From Incurvaria masculella (Eukaryota; Arthropoda; Insecta; Lepidoptera; Incurvariidae), in NCBI GenBank assembly GCA_946894095.1, contig OX335665.1, forward strand, positions 2,366,001 to 2,430,000: a stretch of 64,000 bases of DNA, read 5' to 3'. Each line of letters begins with the position of its first letter. Position 1 is the first letter of the stretch. The notes beneath the pieces are model-generated. The model was not told the origin of the DNA, ran no database searches, and worked only from the letters and a program-made list of their open reading frames with translations. This document shows positions 10,208 through 20,788 of the stretch, one piece after another. The position numbers and the translations under genes are program-made.

Positions 10208-10972
10208 TTAGACTTGTTAGTCCATCCATGGTTTCATTTATTGATCTAAATTGATTTCACAACCTGTATGTAGGTCTTCTTCATAGGAATGCTCCCTCTA
10301 CTCATTGGTGTCTTGCCGCGTGGCAAGTGAATCGAAACGAGGCCTCGCCGCCTCGCGAACCGATGCACAGATAACGTCCGAACTTTACATACACGAGGAA
10401 TCAACGATTTATTACCAGCTCGGTCAACTAGCTGCCGACCAAATATTATATCACCAGTGGTCATATAATAGGTTAACATTTATTTATTGTTTGATTTGGA
10501 ATCAAGCAATGCCCCTTTTATTTTCTGACAAATAATCTTTTTAGCAGTCCATCGTTCATTTCTGTAAACATTTAGCTGACGAAAATGTATTAATACGTTT
10601 TATGCGCCAAACTCCAATTATTTCTTGATGTATTTATAGTTGTTACACAAAATGGTTGTTTCCTTCAAATAAATAAATACATATCAGTTATTAGAATACT
10701 ACAGATAGGTTCATTCATAATTTTGGTGTCATGATAAATTTGTTTTTAATGGGCTGAATGCTTTGTGATACAAATAATATTTTTAGCAATATGGATCCGC
10801 ATTCATCAGAAAATTACGCTTTATATACAAATGTATTTCACTTATAATTTGACAAACATTGTTAATTTATATATAGTATCTAATATAAGTCAAGAAATGT
10901 CTTTCTGTATGTTAATGGTTTTTCGAAAAAAAAATTGGGTCAAACCACAGAGAAAGGATTATTTTTGTTAAT
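10208..10972. other. AT-rich spacer, no gene seen
   Basis: A phrase near 10937 (tgggtcaaaccacagagaaa) is shared with the fold-back element at 16839-17153, so 10860-10970 may be a decayed relative. Nothing else is recognised. Confidence 0.45.
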
Positions 10973-11333
10973 ATTTTTTTTATACGACATGGATGGCTAA
11001 TACCACACAACTACCGTTATGATAATAGCCCAATACACCACATTCCCGAAGGAATTTGGTGCCATGCCAGGACCTTCCCTTTATGAGCACGGCCACATTG
11101 AACTGGATGGAAAACACGGACAATTTTTCATTGCCGCTTCGACCATCTTTTCATCCGATGCGATGGTACCAACCCGGGCGGGCTTATGCACTACCACCTA
11201 GTAGGGGAAGGGGACCTACAGTTTTACATGGATTCCGAACCATGGAGCAGCTCGCATTCGTGATGAAAATGCACTTATCGAACTCGGAAAGAAACGTACG
11301 CTAGGCCAGTCCCCGCGCCACTAGGCTACGAGC
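10973..11333 (-). mobile_element. SINE, tRNA-like head with internal deletion
   Basis: The tail and body are well preserved on the minus strand (ccatccatgtc at the left, full body to 11290). The head lacks the B-box region: the sequence jumps from the pre-head segment directly to gtacgctaggccagtcc and ggctacgagcc. Confidence 0.9.
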
Positions 11334-12040
11334 CGTTAAAAAATTAGCTATGGGATTTTAAATATCAAGATTATTGGATCAATTGTTTTTATTATTTCAG
11401 TCAATTACGTTTTTATGAGGAACATACATAGCTTACTGAATACATAATAGCTTATGATACATAGCTTATAAACAAGGTTCTACTATATCTTGTATGCAAT
11501 CTTATAAATGTATTACGTTTTATTAAGGTTTAGCTTATCGACAAGCAACCAAAACCAACACAATGATATATTGAGGTTTATAGAGTCACGCGGAGTGTTC
11601 TAAGTGAACTACGGCTAGCATTAAAGTTGATTTAATTAAGAAATTACAGTACGATGTGTGCTGAAACCTGAAAAAACTGCACGCTCGGTCGACTTCGGAG
11701 TTACGCGTCCGAACAAAAACTCTTTCGCGTTAACGATATCCGACCATACTTGCGTTTGCTAACCTAGTAACCGAATGGAACAGTGGCGGACACGAATCCG
11801 CTATATATAGCGAGGGTTAGAACTAGCCATGGATTATTCCTGCTCCAAAGAGGAACGCATCCACATTCCTCCTTCACGATTCCGGAATGAAGAGTTGAAC
11901 GGACCTGGAGAAAACGCCAAAGGCACTCCGAGAAACCGCAAAATTTTCGCCTGCTAACGTAAAAACAGCTAGCGTGGTCCACAACATATTCGCTCCTAAA
12001 AAGACAAGTGCCAGTCAGATTTTGGAGGAGCCCCTTCTAG
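11334..12040. other. Spacer with moderately GC-rich unassigned block (11650-12000)
   Basis: The block contains frames on both strands up to ~72 codons without recognisable similarity, and several CpG-containing hexamers. No splice-bounded exon could be argued. It may be a regulatory or conserved non-coding segment. Confidence 0.3.
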
Positions 12041-12274
12041 AATGGTTATAAGTCCACTCAAAAATGGTTATAAGCCCACTCCGGAATTTTTATTAGCCCA
12101 ATTTAGAACGATTACAAGCCCGCTCCGGAATGGTTATAAGCCCACACTGGAATGGTTATAAGTCCACTTCGCCATGATTATAAGCCCACTCGGTAATGGT
12201 AAAAGTCCACTCTAGGATTGTTTTATGCCCGCTTCGGAATCGTTATTAGCCAACTCCGGAATAGTTATAAGCGG
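12041..12274 (+). repeat. Degenerate ~22-bp tandem repeat, about 11 units
   Basis: The unit is approximately aatggttataagcccactcc-g. Units are 21-23 bp and differ from each other at one to eight positions, so the array is old. The ttataag/ttattag core and the 'cc-act' block are the most constant parts. The flanks are unique. Confidence 0.9.
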
Positions 12275-12909
12275 ATATTAATGTTTTTCGGTGAGGAGGA
12301 GGAATAGGAGTGTTGCCCGTAAACAGGAAGCGGGTTCTCAGAATGGGATAGAATCAGAATAACTAATTACTGGTTTGAGCCCAAAACAATAATAAATTAT
12401 AAGAATTCACAAACGTTTTTAAAAGCGCTGGATAATCTAAAGATAGCATGTATCTAAAATGTCATGGATGGTTGTAAATGTTAATACAAATGGTTGTAAA
12501 TTTAAATGTTAAAGAATCCGAAAAATGCTTAAGAACCTCAATTAATTCAATGGAAATGAATGTATATGTAAACACATTAAGAGTGGGTCAATAAATTCAT
12601 TACACGCTAGATAAAATACTTAGTTTCGCTTGGCATGCGTTGAAATGTTCTACAACTATGGTTATAAATGTTTATAATAAATCAATCGAGGTTGACCATA
12701 AATTAACACAATGTATACTTGATTTTATTAACTAGATCGTGAAATTTCTACTAAATTTTGCCACGTCAAAAATGCAGGCCGAATTATGTTATTGTAATTT
12801 ACCATAGCAAAACCCCGAATCTGATTTATTATTTTCATAATTTCGTTATTTTTTTGTTACGGCAATTCCACTTTTCCGTGCTTGATCTCCAGATCCGTGC
12901 CTTTTCCAG
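12275..12909. other. AT-rich spacer, nothing recognised
   Basis: There are several short repeats of aatg-taaatg type near 12470-12520. No gene, repeat family or exon signal was identified. Confidence 0.5.
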
Positions 12910-13120
12910 CAGGCCTATAATTCCGTAATCCGGAATCAGGAAAACTGAATGTAGAAAACCGCTTTTATAGCGGTTTCCAAAAGGAGTATTTTTCCGGAAA
13001 ACCTTAATTAAATTGAAATATTATGCCCCGGATTATTTTTGTCACGGAAATCGCTATAAAAGCGGTCTTCTGTACTCAGGATTCCTGATTCCTGTTTACG
13101 GAATTCCAGGAATAGGCCTG
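12910..13120. mobile_element. Fold-back element, CAGGCCTATTCC termini, full length
   Basis: This is the reference copy of the family. The left arm caggcctataattccgtaat...gaaaaccgcttttatagcgg pairs with the right arm ctataaaagcggtcttct...ggattcctgattcc...ggaattccaggaataggcctg. Inverted arms of about 80 bp surround a central attaaattgaaatatt. Total length is about 211 bp. Other copies are at 3263, 36333, 43252 and 43472. Confidence 0.92.
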
Positions 13121-13835
13121 CATTTCATATTCTCTTGGCTTAAACTTATTTGAATCAATGTCTACTTAATTCAGCTTATCGTGGTAATGAATATTTTTAC
13201 TCTTCAACACTGAATTGCAACAATAAACTAAAATGTTTACTTTGGTGGCTAATCTGAAATTACAATGATAAGGAAATCTTGAGATACATAAATTCTCACC
13301 AGCAAAAAAACAGACAAACCGACGCCTCTCTTAGGAAGTTATAGATGAACTTGCGATTAGGCGAATAATTACGATTATTCTACGAAGAAACAGTTTTGTA
13401 TCAGGGCATTTTATTACTCTGCTGACTGTCAAGGATATCTTATTATTTTTAAATTGTCTATAGGAATTATGTTTTCGCTTTTAGCTTACCTTGATTTTAT
13501 AAAGGTTTTAACCATTTATCGGGACGAGCTAAATTGTAGTATTGTAGCAGAATACGACTGCTTGATTGAATAGCCCTGGAGGTTGTATTAATGTAATTAT
13601 GTAACTTTAGGATTTTTTTTCCAAAAAGGAAATAAATGTCGTAGAATGAAGATTAAAAAACTTGCTAAAGGTGTCATTGGCTTCCAAAAGAAGTGAAGCT
13701 TCTTACGCTATGTGTATGAAATTCAAGTGTTAAATAATATAATTTAATTTCGCTAAGGTATTTAATTGTTAGGAATGAAATGTTTTACAAAATAATGTAA
13801 TGTTTTAAGAATATAATTTATAATTATAAGAATAA
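13121..13835. other. AT-rich spacer, nothing recognised
   Basis: No gene, repeat family or exon signal was identified. Confidence 0.5.
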
Positions 13836-14075
13836 TAGCTGCGGTACCCGGCTCCGCTCGGTATCAATTAATGTCGGGATCAATTATTTCATGGATAAAA
13901 AGTTGCCCAAAGAGCTGGTACTAAGGGCTGGTCCAGGACAATGTATACATCTACCAAATTGCATCAATATCGGAGGAATGGATTTAGAAAATCTCGCAGG
14001 GTTCAGCTTGCGTTTGTAATGTAAGCGGCAAAAATGTAATTATTTACAACATCACATTAGAAATCTCAAAAATAT
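13836..14075 (+). repeat. CCGGCTCCGCTCGG interspersed repeat
   Basis: The left end tagctgcggtacccggctcc and the right part agggttcagc-tgcgtttg-aatgtaagcgg, then acatcacattagaaa, match the longer copy at 49086-49600. The middle portion is shorter here. Related left ends occur at 236 and 34738. Class not determined. Confidence 0.7.
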
Positions 14076-14130
14076 TTTGTACACTTTACATGAATTCAGA
14101 ATAAAATTAAGAATTATTTCGATTCTAGAT

Positions 14131-14271
14131 AAAACGGAGTGTGGGAAGACCACCCGCCAGGTGGGACGACGACATCAAGTGCGTCGACGGAAAGCAGTGG
14201 TTCCGTACCGCTGACGGCCGGGAGGACTGGAGACAATTTGGAGAGGCGTATGTCCAGCAGTGGACGCAAAT
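14131..14271 (+). pseudogene. RTE retrotransposon 3' end fragment
   Basis: The sequence encodes the last part of the RTE frame equivalent to NGVWEDHPPGG and the DDIKCVDGKQWFRTA-like frame, followed by EDW...AYVQQWT. It ends at the usual RTE 3' end just after gtggacgcaaa. Only ~140 bp remain, consistent with a strongly 5'-truncated insertion. Confidence 0.85.
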
Positions 14272-14725
14272 AATTGTTTCGGTAATAAGAGAAAAGCAAA
14301 ACGGACACTTCTAAGATAGAGAAACATCTTTGTAATATTCAGGCTGCTCTATTCTAGCCCCATTCAAATGGAACCGTTTACCTCAAACACATCCAGAATT
14401 AATTGGTTAAAATCGCAATATTCCCGTACGAAGAAGAGCGGGAGTATGAAAATATGAAATGAATATATCTCGGCGCCTTTAATCTAGATGCATTTAATTA
14501 CTGGCGAGGTGCAGGAAACGTCAACTGTCAGTACGGTCTGCAGGCGACGATGTATATATTTTTTTAATAATAATTATGATGTTTTGGATGAATCACATGT
14601 TTATTTATTTGTTTAGTAATCTTCTAACAGAGAGAGCAATGCAGAAAAGTTCGAATCAAATTCAGATCAAACAGCTTGACCGATTTTGTTAAAATGTTTT
14701 GCTTGTACTTATGGGATCCACTTTT
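14272..14725. other. Spacer, nothing recognised
   Basis: No gene or repeat family could be supported. Confidence 0.5.
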
Positions 14726-14882
14726 TTTTTATGCGACCTGACATGGATGGCTAATACCATACAACTACCGTTATGATATTAGCCCAATACACCACATTCC
14801 CGAAGGAATTAGGTGCCATACCGGGACCTTCCCTTTATGAGCACGGCTACATAGAACTGGATGGAAAACACGGACAATTTTT
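14726..14882 (-). mobile_element. SINE tail half
   Basis: A minus-strand copy holding only the 3' ~155 bp, ending abruptly at aaacacggacaattttt. This is a 5'-truncated insertion of the tRNA-head sub-type (tail aggtcgcataaaa). Confidence 0.9.
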
Positions 14883-15612
14883 GGATATCGCAATACCAAT
14901 TCCAATAATGGTTGGACATGGGTAAGGTCTTTACGATGTCGAGCAAAACGTGTTTATCTGAAAAGTTTTTTGTAAATATTGTTAGTCCATTTTAAATTAT
15001 TTTATTCAAGGTTATAAATTTACAAGTTAATTTAAGAGTAAATTTACAGCATAGTTATTAGCAAAATGTGAAGCCAGACTTCCTTAACGTTACGTTTTAA
15101 CAAGGAACCTTCTACTGAGAGATTGTTTTTTAAAATGTTGTTATATACAGTAATATAAAAAAGATCCATCGCTCTAAAATGCAGTTCACTTAGTATTATT
15201 TACTTTTATGAACATGCAGTGCTTCATGGTAATAAAAGTGGATGGTCTTTTCCTCTTCGGTGATTTATATTACATTATAAATCACATTATAGTATAATGT
15301 ATTTTATATATTATATTAATATAAATCACCGAGAGTACTAACAAGAGAGCATAAGAACAAACTATTCAGTAGTAATTGGTTTCTGAAATTTTATTATACT
15401 TTTTTTATCGTAGGAGATTTTTCTGCAGACTTTACGATCGCCGTGACATGAATGTACGCACCCGCATGAATATACATTTGTCGCAAGATCTTGCATACGC
15501 TGTATGTATACCTGTGTCGACTTCCTGCAATTAAATGTATACATCTCTATACAGACATGCGAACCTAAGTATCCAGATAAGCACAATGATTTCTGAGATT
15601 TCAAGAGAATTA
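14883..15612. other. Spacer; palindromic AT stretch at 15255-15335
   Basis: The phrase cggtgatttatatta near 15260 is repeated inverted as taatataaatcaccg near 15317. This is a fold-back with roughly 15-bp arms around an AT-rich centre. Nothing else is recognised. Confidence 0.5.
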
Positions 15613-15980
15613 TTTTATGTGAGTGGACATGGATGGCTAATACCGTTAAACTTAAAAATACATTGACTAAGCGTCATATTAGCCAACATCGCATTCCCCA
15701 AGACCGTCCATTTATTAGCACGGCTACATCGAACTGGATGGAAAACCGCTGCCGATTGCCGCTTCGACCATCTTTTCATCTGATGCGATGGTACCAACCT
15801 GGGCGGGCTTAAACCGTTCCCAGTAGGGGAAGGGGACCTACAGTTTTACATGGATTCCGAATCATGGAGCAGCTCGCATTCGTGACGAAATGCACTTATC
15901 GAACTCAGAAAGAGAAAGAATGCGGTGCATGTCGGGGCGAGGAATTGAACCCAGACCTTTGGTACGCTAGGCGCGTACTT
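15613..15980 (-). mobile_element. SINE, tRNA-like head (left arm of a head-to-head pair)
   Basis: The minus-strand copy has its tail at 15613-15650 and its head reaching gtacgctaggc at 15963-15972. It carries a 20-base insertion or divergence in the tail (ttaaacttaaaaatacattg). It directly faces the plus-strand copy starting at 15989. Confidence 0.9.
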
Positions 15981-15988
15981 TAGTGGCG

Positions 15989-16390
15989 GAGCGGCTCGTA
16001 GCCTAGTGGCGCGGGGACTGGCCTAGCGTACCAGAGGCCTGGGTTCAATTCCGACATGCACCACTGTCTTTCTCTTCCGAGTTCGATAAGTGCATTTCTG
16101 CACGAATGCGAGCTGCTCCATGGTTCGGAATCCATGTAAAACTGTAGGTCCCCTTCCCCTACTATGTGGTAGGGTTTAAGCCCGCCCGGGTCGGTACCAT
16201 CGCATTGGATGAAAAGATGGTCGAAGCGGCAATGAAAAATTGTCCGTGTTCTCCATCCAGTTCAATGTAGCCGTGCTCATAAAGGGAAGGTCCTGGCATG
16301 GCACCTTATTCCTTCGGGAATGTGGTGTATTGGGCTAATATCACAACGGTAGTTGTGTGTTATTAGCCATCCATGTCAGGATGCATAAAA
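15989..16390 (+). mobile_element. SINE, tRNA-like head, full length
   Basis: The best-preserved plus-strand tRNA-head copy. It begins gagcggctcgtagcctagtg (A-box-like), has gggttcaattcc (B-box-like) at ~16042, a CA-rich cap gcaccactgtctttctctt, and the shared body from ggttcggaatcc. The tail is ccatgtcaggatgcataaaa. Its 60-codon open stretches are not genes. Confidence 0.94.
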
Positions 16391-16519
16391 CAAAATACCA
16401 CTGCTAAGCGCCAGCAAAATTGAGACCCGTACAAAAATCCTGATGGTTAAGCTAACCGTGACCGAATGCAACGATCATGACGGAGAATTTCCTCGACAAT
16501 AACATTATTTTTCCTAGAG

Positions 16520-16712
16520 GTATTTTTGCAAGAGCATGACGGTGGCGTAACCGGCGCCGAGCGAGACGGCAACACTTCCTCCGGCGAGGGCGACAAGGAC
16601 GGCCGCGCGGCGTCACCTCAAGGCGATCAACTATTACTTGCGACGCGTTCGTTCGCGAGTAACCGCTATGTTCGGTTAACTTCTGCGCTCCTGGTGCCGA
16701 CCGGCGAGGCTT
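16520..16712. other. GC-rich, codon-biased island
   Basis: A 190-base CpG-rich stretch with open frames on both strands. The minus frame ends in a hydrophobic 30-residue run (AVLVALAGGSVAVSLGAGYA) followed by TAG. The plus frame reads acidic, glycine-rich residues to TGA at 16712. On the plus strand an acceptor-like ttatttttcctag lies just upstream. Neither translation is recognised; the strong third-position G/C on both strands does not decide the direction. A captured exon, a processed fragment or a regulatory CpG cluster are all possible. Confidence 0.35.
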
Positions 16713-16838
16713 GATCCTTTGTTATCCTTAAAACGGGGCTTAAAGACGGAAAGAAAGGACTTGAGATTTTTTTATTTTTATTTATTCTTAGTTGCGACGA
16801 AGCTAGAAGGTCGGCCCGTAAGCATCAGAAAATTTCAC

Positions 16839-17153
16839 CTCCCATACAAACGTAGTTTGCTAATAATTTGAAAACCACTGTTCCAACATACTTGATATTT
16901 GGTATCTAATATTAAGCTACAAATATATGTGTCTGCATGCTTTGTTTTTTCGATAAATGTATTCTGGGTCAAACCACAGAGAAAACAAAATTCGTATGAA
17001 AATTTTCTTTTTGCTTTCATTTCATTCGGTTTGGATTTTTCAAAAAAACAAAAGCATGCAGCCACAGATATTTGTTACCTGATATATATTAAATATTAAT
17101 TCAATTGGAATAGCGGTTTCCAAATGATTAGTAAACTACGTTTGTATGGGGAG
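16839..17153. mobile_element. Fold-back element, CTCCCATACAAACGTAG termini
   Basis: The left end ctcccatacaaacgtagttt pairs with the right end gtaaactacgtttgtatggggag. Internal arms also match (gcatgctttg.../...aaaagcatgc). About 315 bp in total, which explains the near mirror-image open frames seen on the two strands. Confidence 0.87.
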
Positions 17154-17157
17154 CATA

Positions 17158-17303
17158 GCGAGACGGCTGATTTAATCAATATTCAAACACGTCACTTTTG
17201 GTGAACCGCATGGAGTTCCTTCCATACTGTCCATAAAAAGTGACGTGTCTTTTCATACGTTGACGTTGAATTTAATTTTTTGTCCTTTCGTGCACTCGGC
17301 CCT
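17158..17303 (-). mobile_element. CACGTCAC-core repeat, inverted copy
   Basis: Same family as 9719-10042 in reverse orientation: gacggctgatttaatcaa, aaacacgtcacttttggtg, tgtccataaaaagtgacgtg and ending cactcggccc. It directly abuts the preceding fold-back element. Confidence 0.82.
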
Positions 17304-17559
17304 ATGTGTTTGTATTTACAATTAAGTGAAAAAACAAAAACTAATTTATAGGAATTATTTAACAATACTACTATTATACATAGCCTTATTTAAGTGTCCT
17401 TTTGGCATCCGTGAGGTGGCACGCAAAATTTATCTGTCAGTTTCCAATACTGTATTAAAATGTTCGTAAGTCTATGAATTCAGATTTTATTAAGAAAATT
17501 AATTTAAAAAAAACTTTTGAATGAATGCAATTACATAATACATAGTAAAAACACATTTC

Positions 17560-17760
17560 TTGCCTAATTTAATGAATTAAAACACAAGGTTCTCGTCAAC
17601 CAAGCACTGAGTAGCTTAATCCTCACATTAAAGGATCTTTCTTACTATCTCGGAATCGATACCAGTGCGAGATAATCAACACTTTAGTAATAATTTAAGT
17701 GTCGATAAAAATAAATCAGCACTTCGTGAAAACCAGGCTAAAGGTTCCCACAAATTTAAT
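17560..17760 (-). mobile_element. CACCAAG-ended interspersed repeat
   Basis: It contains caagcactgagtagcttaat, cacattaaaggatctttctt, gataccagtgcgagataatc and cactttagtaataatttaag. This is a roughly 130-180 bp family also found at 22263, 30866, 35140, 37103, 41952 and 50203. In the other orientation the core reads gggcctttattactaaagtg. The first ~95 bases are almost identical to 22263-22364. Confidence 0.72.
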
Positions 17761-18291
17761 TTAATTATTTTTTAAATATATGTCAATGTGATTTTGGGAG
17801 ATAAAAGCATGATCCCTAAAGCCATGATCAATTTTGTTTTTAAAAAAGCTAACATTAAATATATTTTTTTCTAGTAGCATCTTAATAAATTGAAAGTTAG
17901 GTAAAATTGCGTTTTACTTATATATGTTATACATTTCTTCGTAACGAACAATTGTTTCGTCGTAATTTTATTTATTCTAAATGAATATCGACGAATTGAA
18001 TACATTATGAAGAAATGTATCTGCGTGCAAGAAACATAATGTATGTAACTATATATTAATTCATTCACGTTTAATCTAATAATAAAAGTCGTAAAGCAAC
18101 CGGAATCGTTAATGATATAAATTTTAATTTTCAATAAAAACACGCAGAATAAGTTATCTGCGGAAACTTAATGCGAATAGAAAGTTTTATACGAATTTAC
18201 ATTTTTATTGGAATAGTCAGGGCGTTAAGCTTATTCGAGTCAATGTAATGCACTTATGTATGAAAAAATAAATATAAATTGTGGTAGAGCG
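17761..18291. other. AT-rich spacer, nothing recognised
   Basis: One 90-codon minus-strand frame here is lysine/isoleucine-rich as expected from AT composition. It has no recognisable domain and is not called. Confidence 0.5.
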
Positions 18292-18668
18292 GCTCCCCAA
18301 TCAGTGGGCAGGAATTTGATTTCCATGCTAAAGGTCATGAATTTGATCACCGTTCATGAACCACTTTCTATATATTTCTTAGTTTATCCATGCATTTCGT
18401 CAGGAATGCGAGCTTTTCTATGGTTCGGAATCTAAGTAACATTGTAGGATTTAAGGCCACCCGGGTTGGTACCATTCAACTGGACGAAATTATGGTCGAA
18501 GCGGCAATTAAAAATTGTCCTTTATTTTTATTCAGTTCAAATAAGCCGTGGTCATAAAGGGAAGATCCTGGCTGGGCACCTAATTCCTTTGGGAAAAAGA
18601 TGTATTAGACTTATCATGACGGTGGGTTTCGTATTAGTAATCCATGTCAAATTACACAAAATAGTTAC
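18292..18668 (+). mobile_element. Old SINE copy, tRNA-like head
   Basis: Heavily diverged but collinear with the 15989 copy from gagcggctc through ggttcggaatct, ggttggtaccatt, atggtcgaagcggcaatt and aagggaagatcctgg to the tail aatccatgtcaaattacaca. Confidence 0.85.
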
Positions 18669-19146
18669 AATCCCATTTTTTTGTTTGATTATCGGTCAGT
18701 CTTTCAGTCTTCTAATTTGTTGGTCATATTTTTTTTAAACTAAGTTTATAAAACCAATAAGTTCAAATTTTCTCTTGAATATAATGATATGCTTAAATGA
18801 GTTAAACGGATTTATAAGGTGTCTTGTTTCAAATATTAGCAATCTCTAAAAAATAATAAATAAAATGTATAATAAAATATACCTTTTCGTATTAGACACG
18901 TATTGTACGTCACTTTTTTCAACGAATGTGATATGAGGTGTGTATAAAGAGACATCAATGAAATAAAGAAACCTGTAAAAAGCATTTCACTATATTTGTA
19001 AAGTTGTTATTTTTACAGCTTTCTTTCTTTAATGAATGTGTCCTTGCTTCACAGTAAATTTTTCAGACATACTAAAATCGTTAAACTTTAAAAAACTTGA
19101 ATGAATACGTAAATTTAGATAAAACGTAAAATAACTTACTTAGAAG
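18669..19146. other. AT-rich spacer, nothing recognised
   Basis: A phrase near 18923 (aatgtgatatgaggtgtg) may be a decayed arm of the next fold-back family. Nothing else is supported. Confidence 0.4.
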
Positions 19147-19264
19147 TAATGTGTTATGTATGCATGTGTGTATAATCGACCGTGAAGCAATGACACATTA
19201 ATTGAAGAAAGAACCCAGTAAAAAGAACTTCACGGTCGATCATGCATACATACATATCACATTC
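19147..19264. mobile_element. Fold-back element, AATGTGATATGTATG termini
   Basis: The left arm taatgtgttatgtatgcatg...tcgaccgtgaag pairs with the right arm cttcacggtcgatcatgcatacatacatatcacatt. The arms are about 40 bp. Another copy is at 44505-44620. Confidence 0.83.
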
Positions 19265-19764
19265 GTTGGAATACGCGAATTATGCATAATTAGTACGAAA
19301 AAGTATATTTACTTAAATAACTTAGAAGTTATTGAACTTTCTCTGTCCCGAATTCTTGGTTCTGTATCATCAATGCGTATCCCTGGTAATGTAATCCAAT
19401 TTAAATTACCAGGCGAAAAAAACCTGCTCTAATAATTATTCTTCTCAAAGTCCACACTGTGCGACTGTTAACGCGCACGCTACCAAGAAACATCTTGATG
19501 TTGCCCGTCGAATTCAAGTCATTGTGACGTCACTCCCCAGCCGTGCTCCAAGGAAATGCGTTGCCGAGTTATTCAGCAAAAATGCCGCATTTACCTAGAC
19601 CGTTGGACTCTTCAATATGCACATTACGACATTACTGGACCAACGTCAGCGTACCTAAGTTTATTTAACCTTTAAAAGTGGTTTTTGAAGATATACTTCT
19701 TTAGGCGCGTTTGGGAAAACAGATAAAAGTGAATGCACACGGAATTCGTAAGATAACTAACTAT
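19265..19764. other. Spacer; moderately GC-rich block 19450-19660
   Basis: The block has several CpG-containing words and a gtgacgtcac palindrome at ~19525 (a CRE-type site in sequence only). No frame is recognisable. Function unknown. Confidence 0.3.
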
Positions 19765-20318
19765 ATAGACGAGGAGGCTGCGACAAAAATGGTAACGATA
19801 GTATGAATGGCTGAAATTGGGTTCACAGGATAGAGACCAACCATCTGAAGCTAAATGTGTCGGTCTGCCTGCGCCAAGTGGTTGCGTTACCTAGATAAGG
19901 CGCCTGGAATAGTAGTCATCGTGACAAAAAATATATATGGTAAAGTTAATGCCTGAAAATAAGGGAGTATGAAAATATCAGTACATACTCGCTTAGTAAT
20001 ACCAAAGCTGAACAAATATTTTTGGTTGAATTTCGTAGATATAGGCAATTTAGATTACAGATATTATAACTTTAGGTGTATTCAAGAATTTAATAAAAAA
20101 ACGACTCGTTATTGTTGTATAATTAATAGGTATCAATGTATACAGACAATCAGTATATTCATCAGCAGGTACATACTCACATCTTTTCTGTATAGCTAAT
20201 CTAGCTAACGCAACCACTTGACACAGGCAGACCAATATATTATGGTTGGTTTCTAACCTGTGAGCCCAGATTCAGCCGTTTACCGTATCGTGCGAAAACG
20301 TCGTGACCTCCCGGAATA
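19765..20318. mobile_element. Fold-back element with ~120-bp inverted arms
   Basis: The left arm (about 19765-19893) and right arm (about 20200-20318) are inverted copies: atggctgaaattgggttcac, agaccaaccat, and ggtctgcctg-g-caagtggttgcgtta recur inverted at the right. The 300-bp centre is AT-rich and unrelated. Arm identity is roughly 75-80 % by eye. No transposase-like reading frame. Confidence 0.8.
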
Positions 20319-20474
20319 TTAGGTAAAGTTTTTCCGCTAACTGGAGACTACGCTGCCGCCATAAGAATGAGTTCCGATCGCGATACAGAAATTATGATGA
20401 CTTGAATAATTCAAAGATCTTTAAACACAGTTTTAGCGGGATAAGTGCTGTGCATTCATTAGAAAATTCAAAAT

Positions 20475-20788
20475 GAAAAACCAGCCAAGTGCGAGTCGGA
20501 CTCGCACACGAAGGGTTCCGTACCATCGTACAATGTTTAACACAAAAAAGTAACGTTTTTTATATGCCCCCCCCCCCCCAACCCTTTAATTTTCATTATT
20601 TTTACAATTTTACTTATTTGTTGTTATAGCGGCAAAATAAATACACACTCTGTGAAAAATTCAGCTGCCTACCTATTACGGTTGATGAGATACCGCCCTG
20701 TGACAGACGGACGGACGGACGGACGGATAGCGGAGGCTTAGTAATAGGGTTCCGCTTTTTTTACTCTTTGTGTACGGAACCCTAAAAA
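20475..20788 (+). mobile_element. GACG-microsatellite-linked repeat, full copy
   Basis: All landmarks are in order: aaaaaccagccaagtgcgag, gtcggactcgcacacgaagg, gttccgtaccatcgta, a C-run at 20568-20579, ttgttatagcggcaaaataa, (GACG)n at 20707-20727, agcggaggcttagtaatagg and the right end gtacggaaccctaaaaa. Confidence 0.93.

Noticed and set aside
15989..16080. Functional tRNA gene
   Set aside because: A- and B-box-like motifs are present, but there is no foldable acceptor stem and it continues into the SINE body. It is a SINE head.
16839..17153. Paired mirror-image genes on both strands
   Set aside because: The similar translations on both strands result from a fold-back DNA element.
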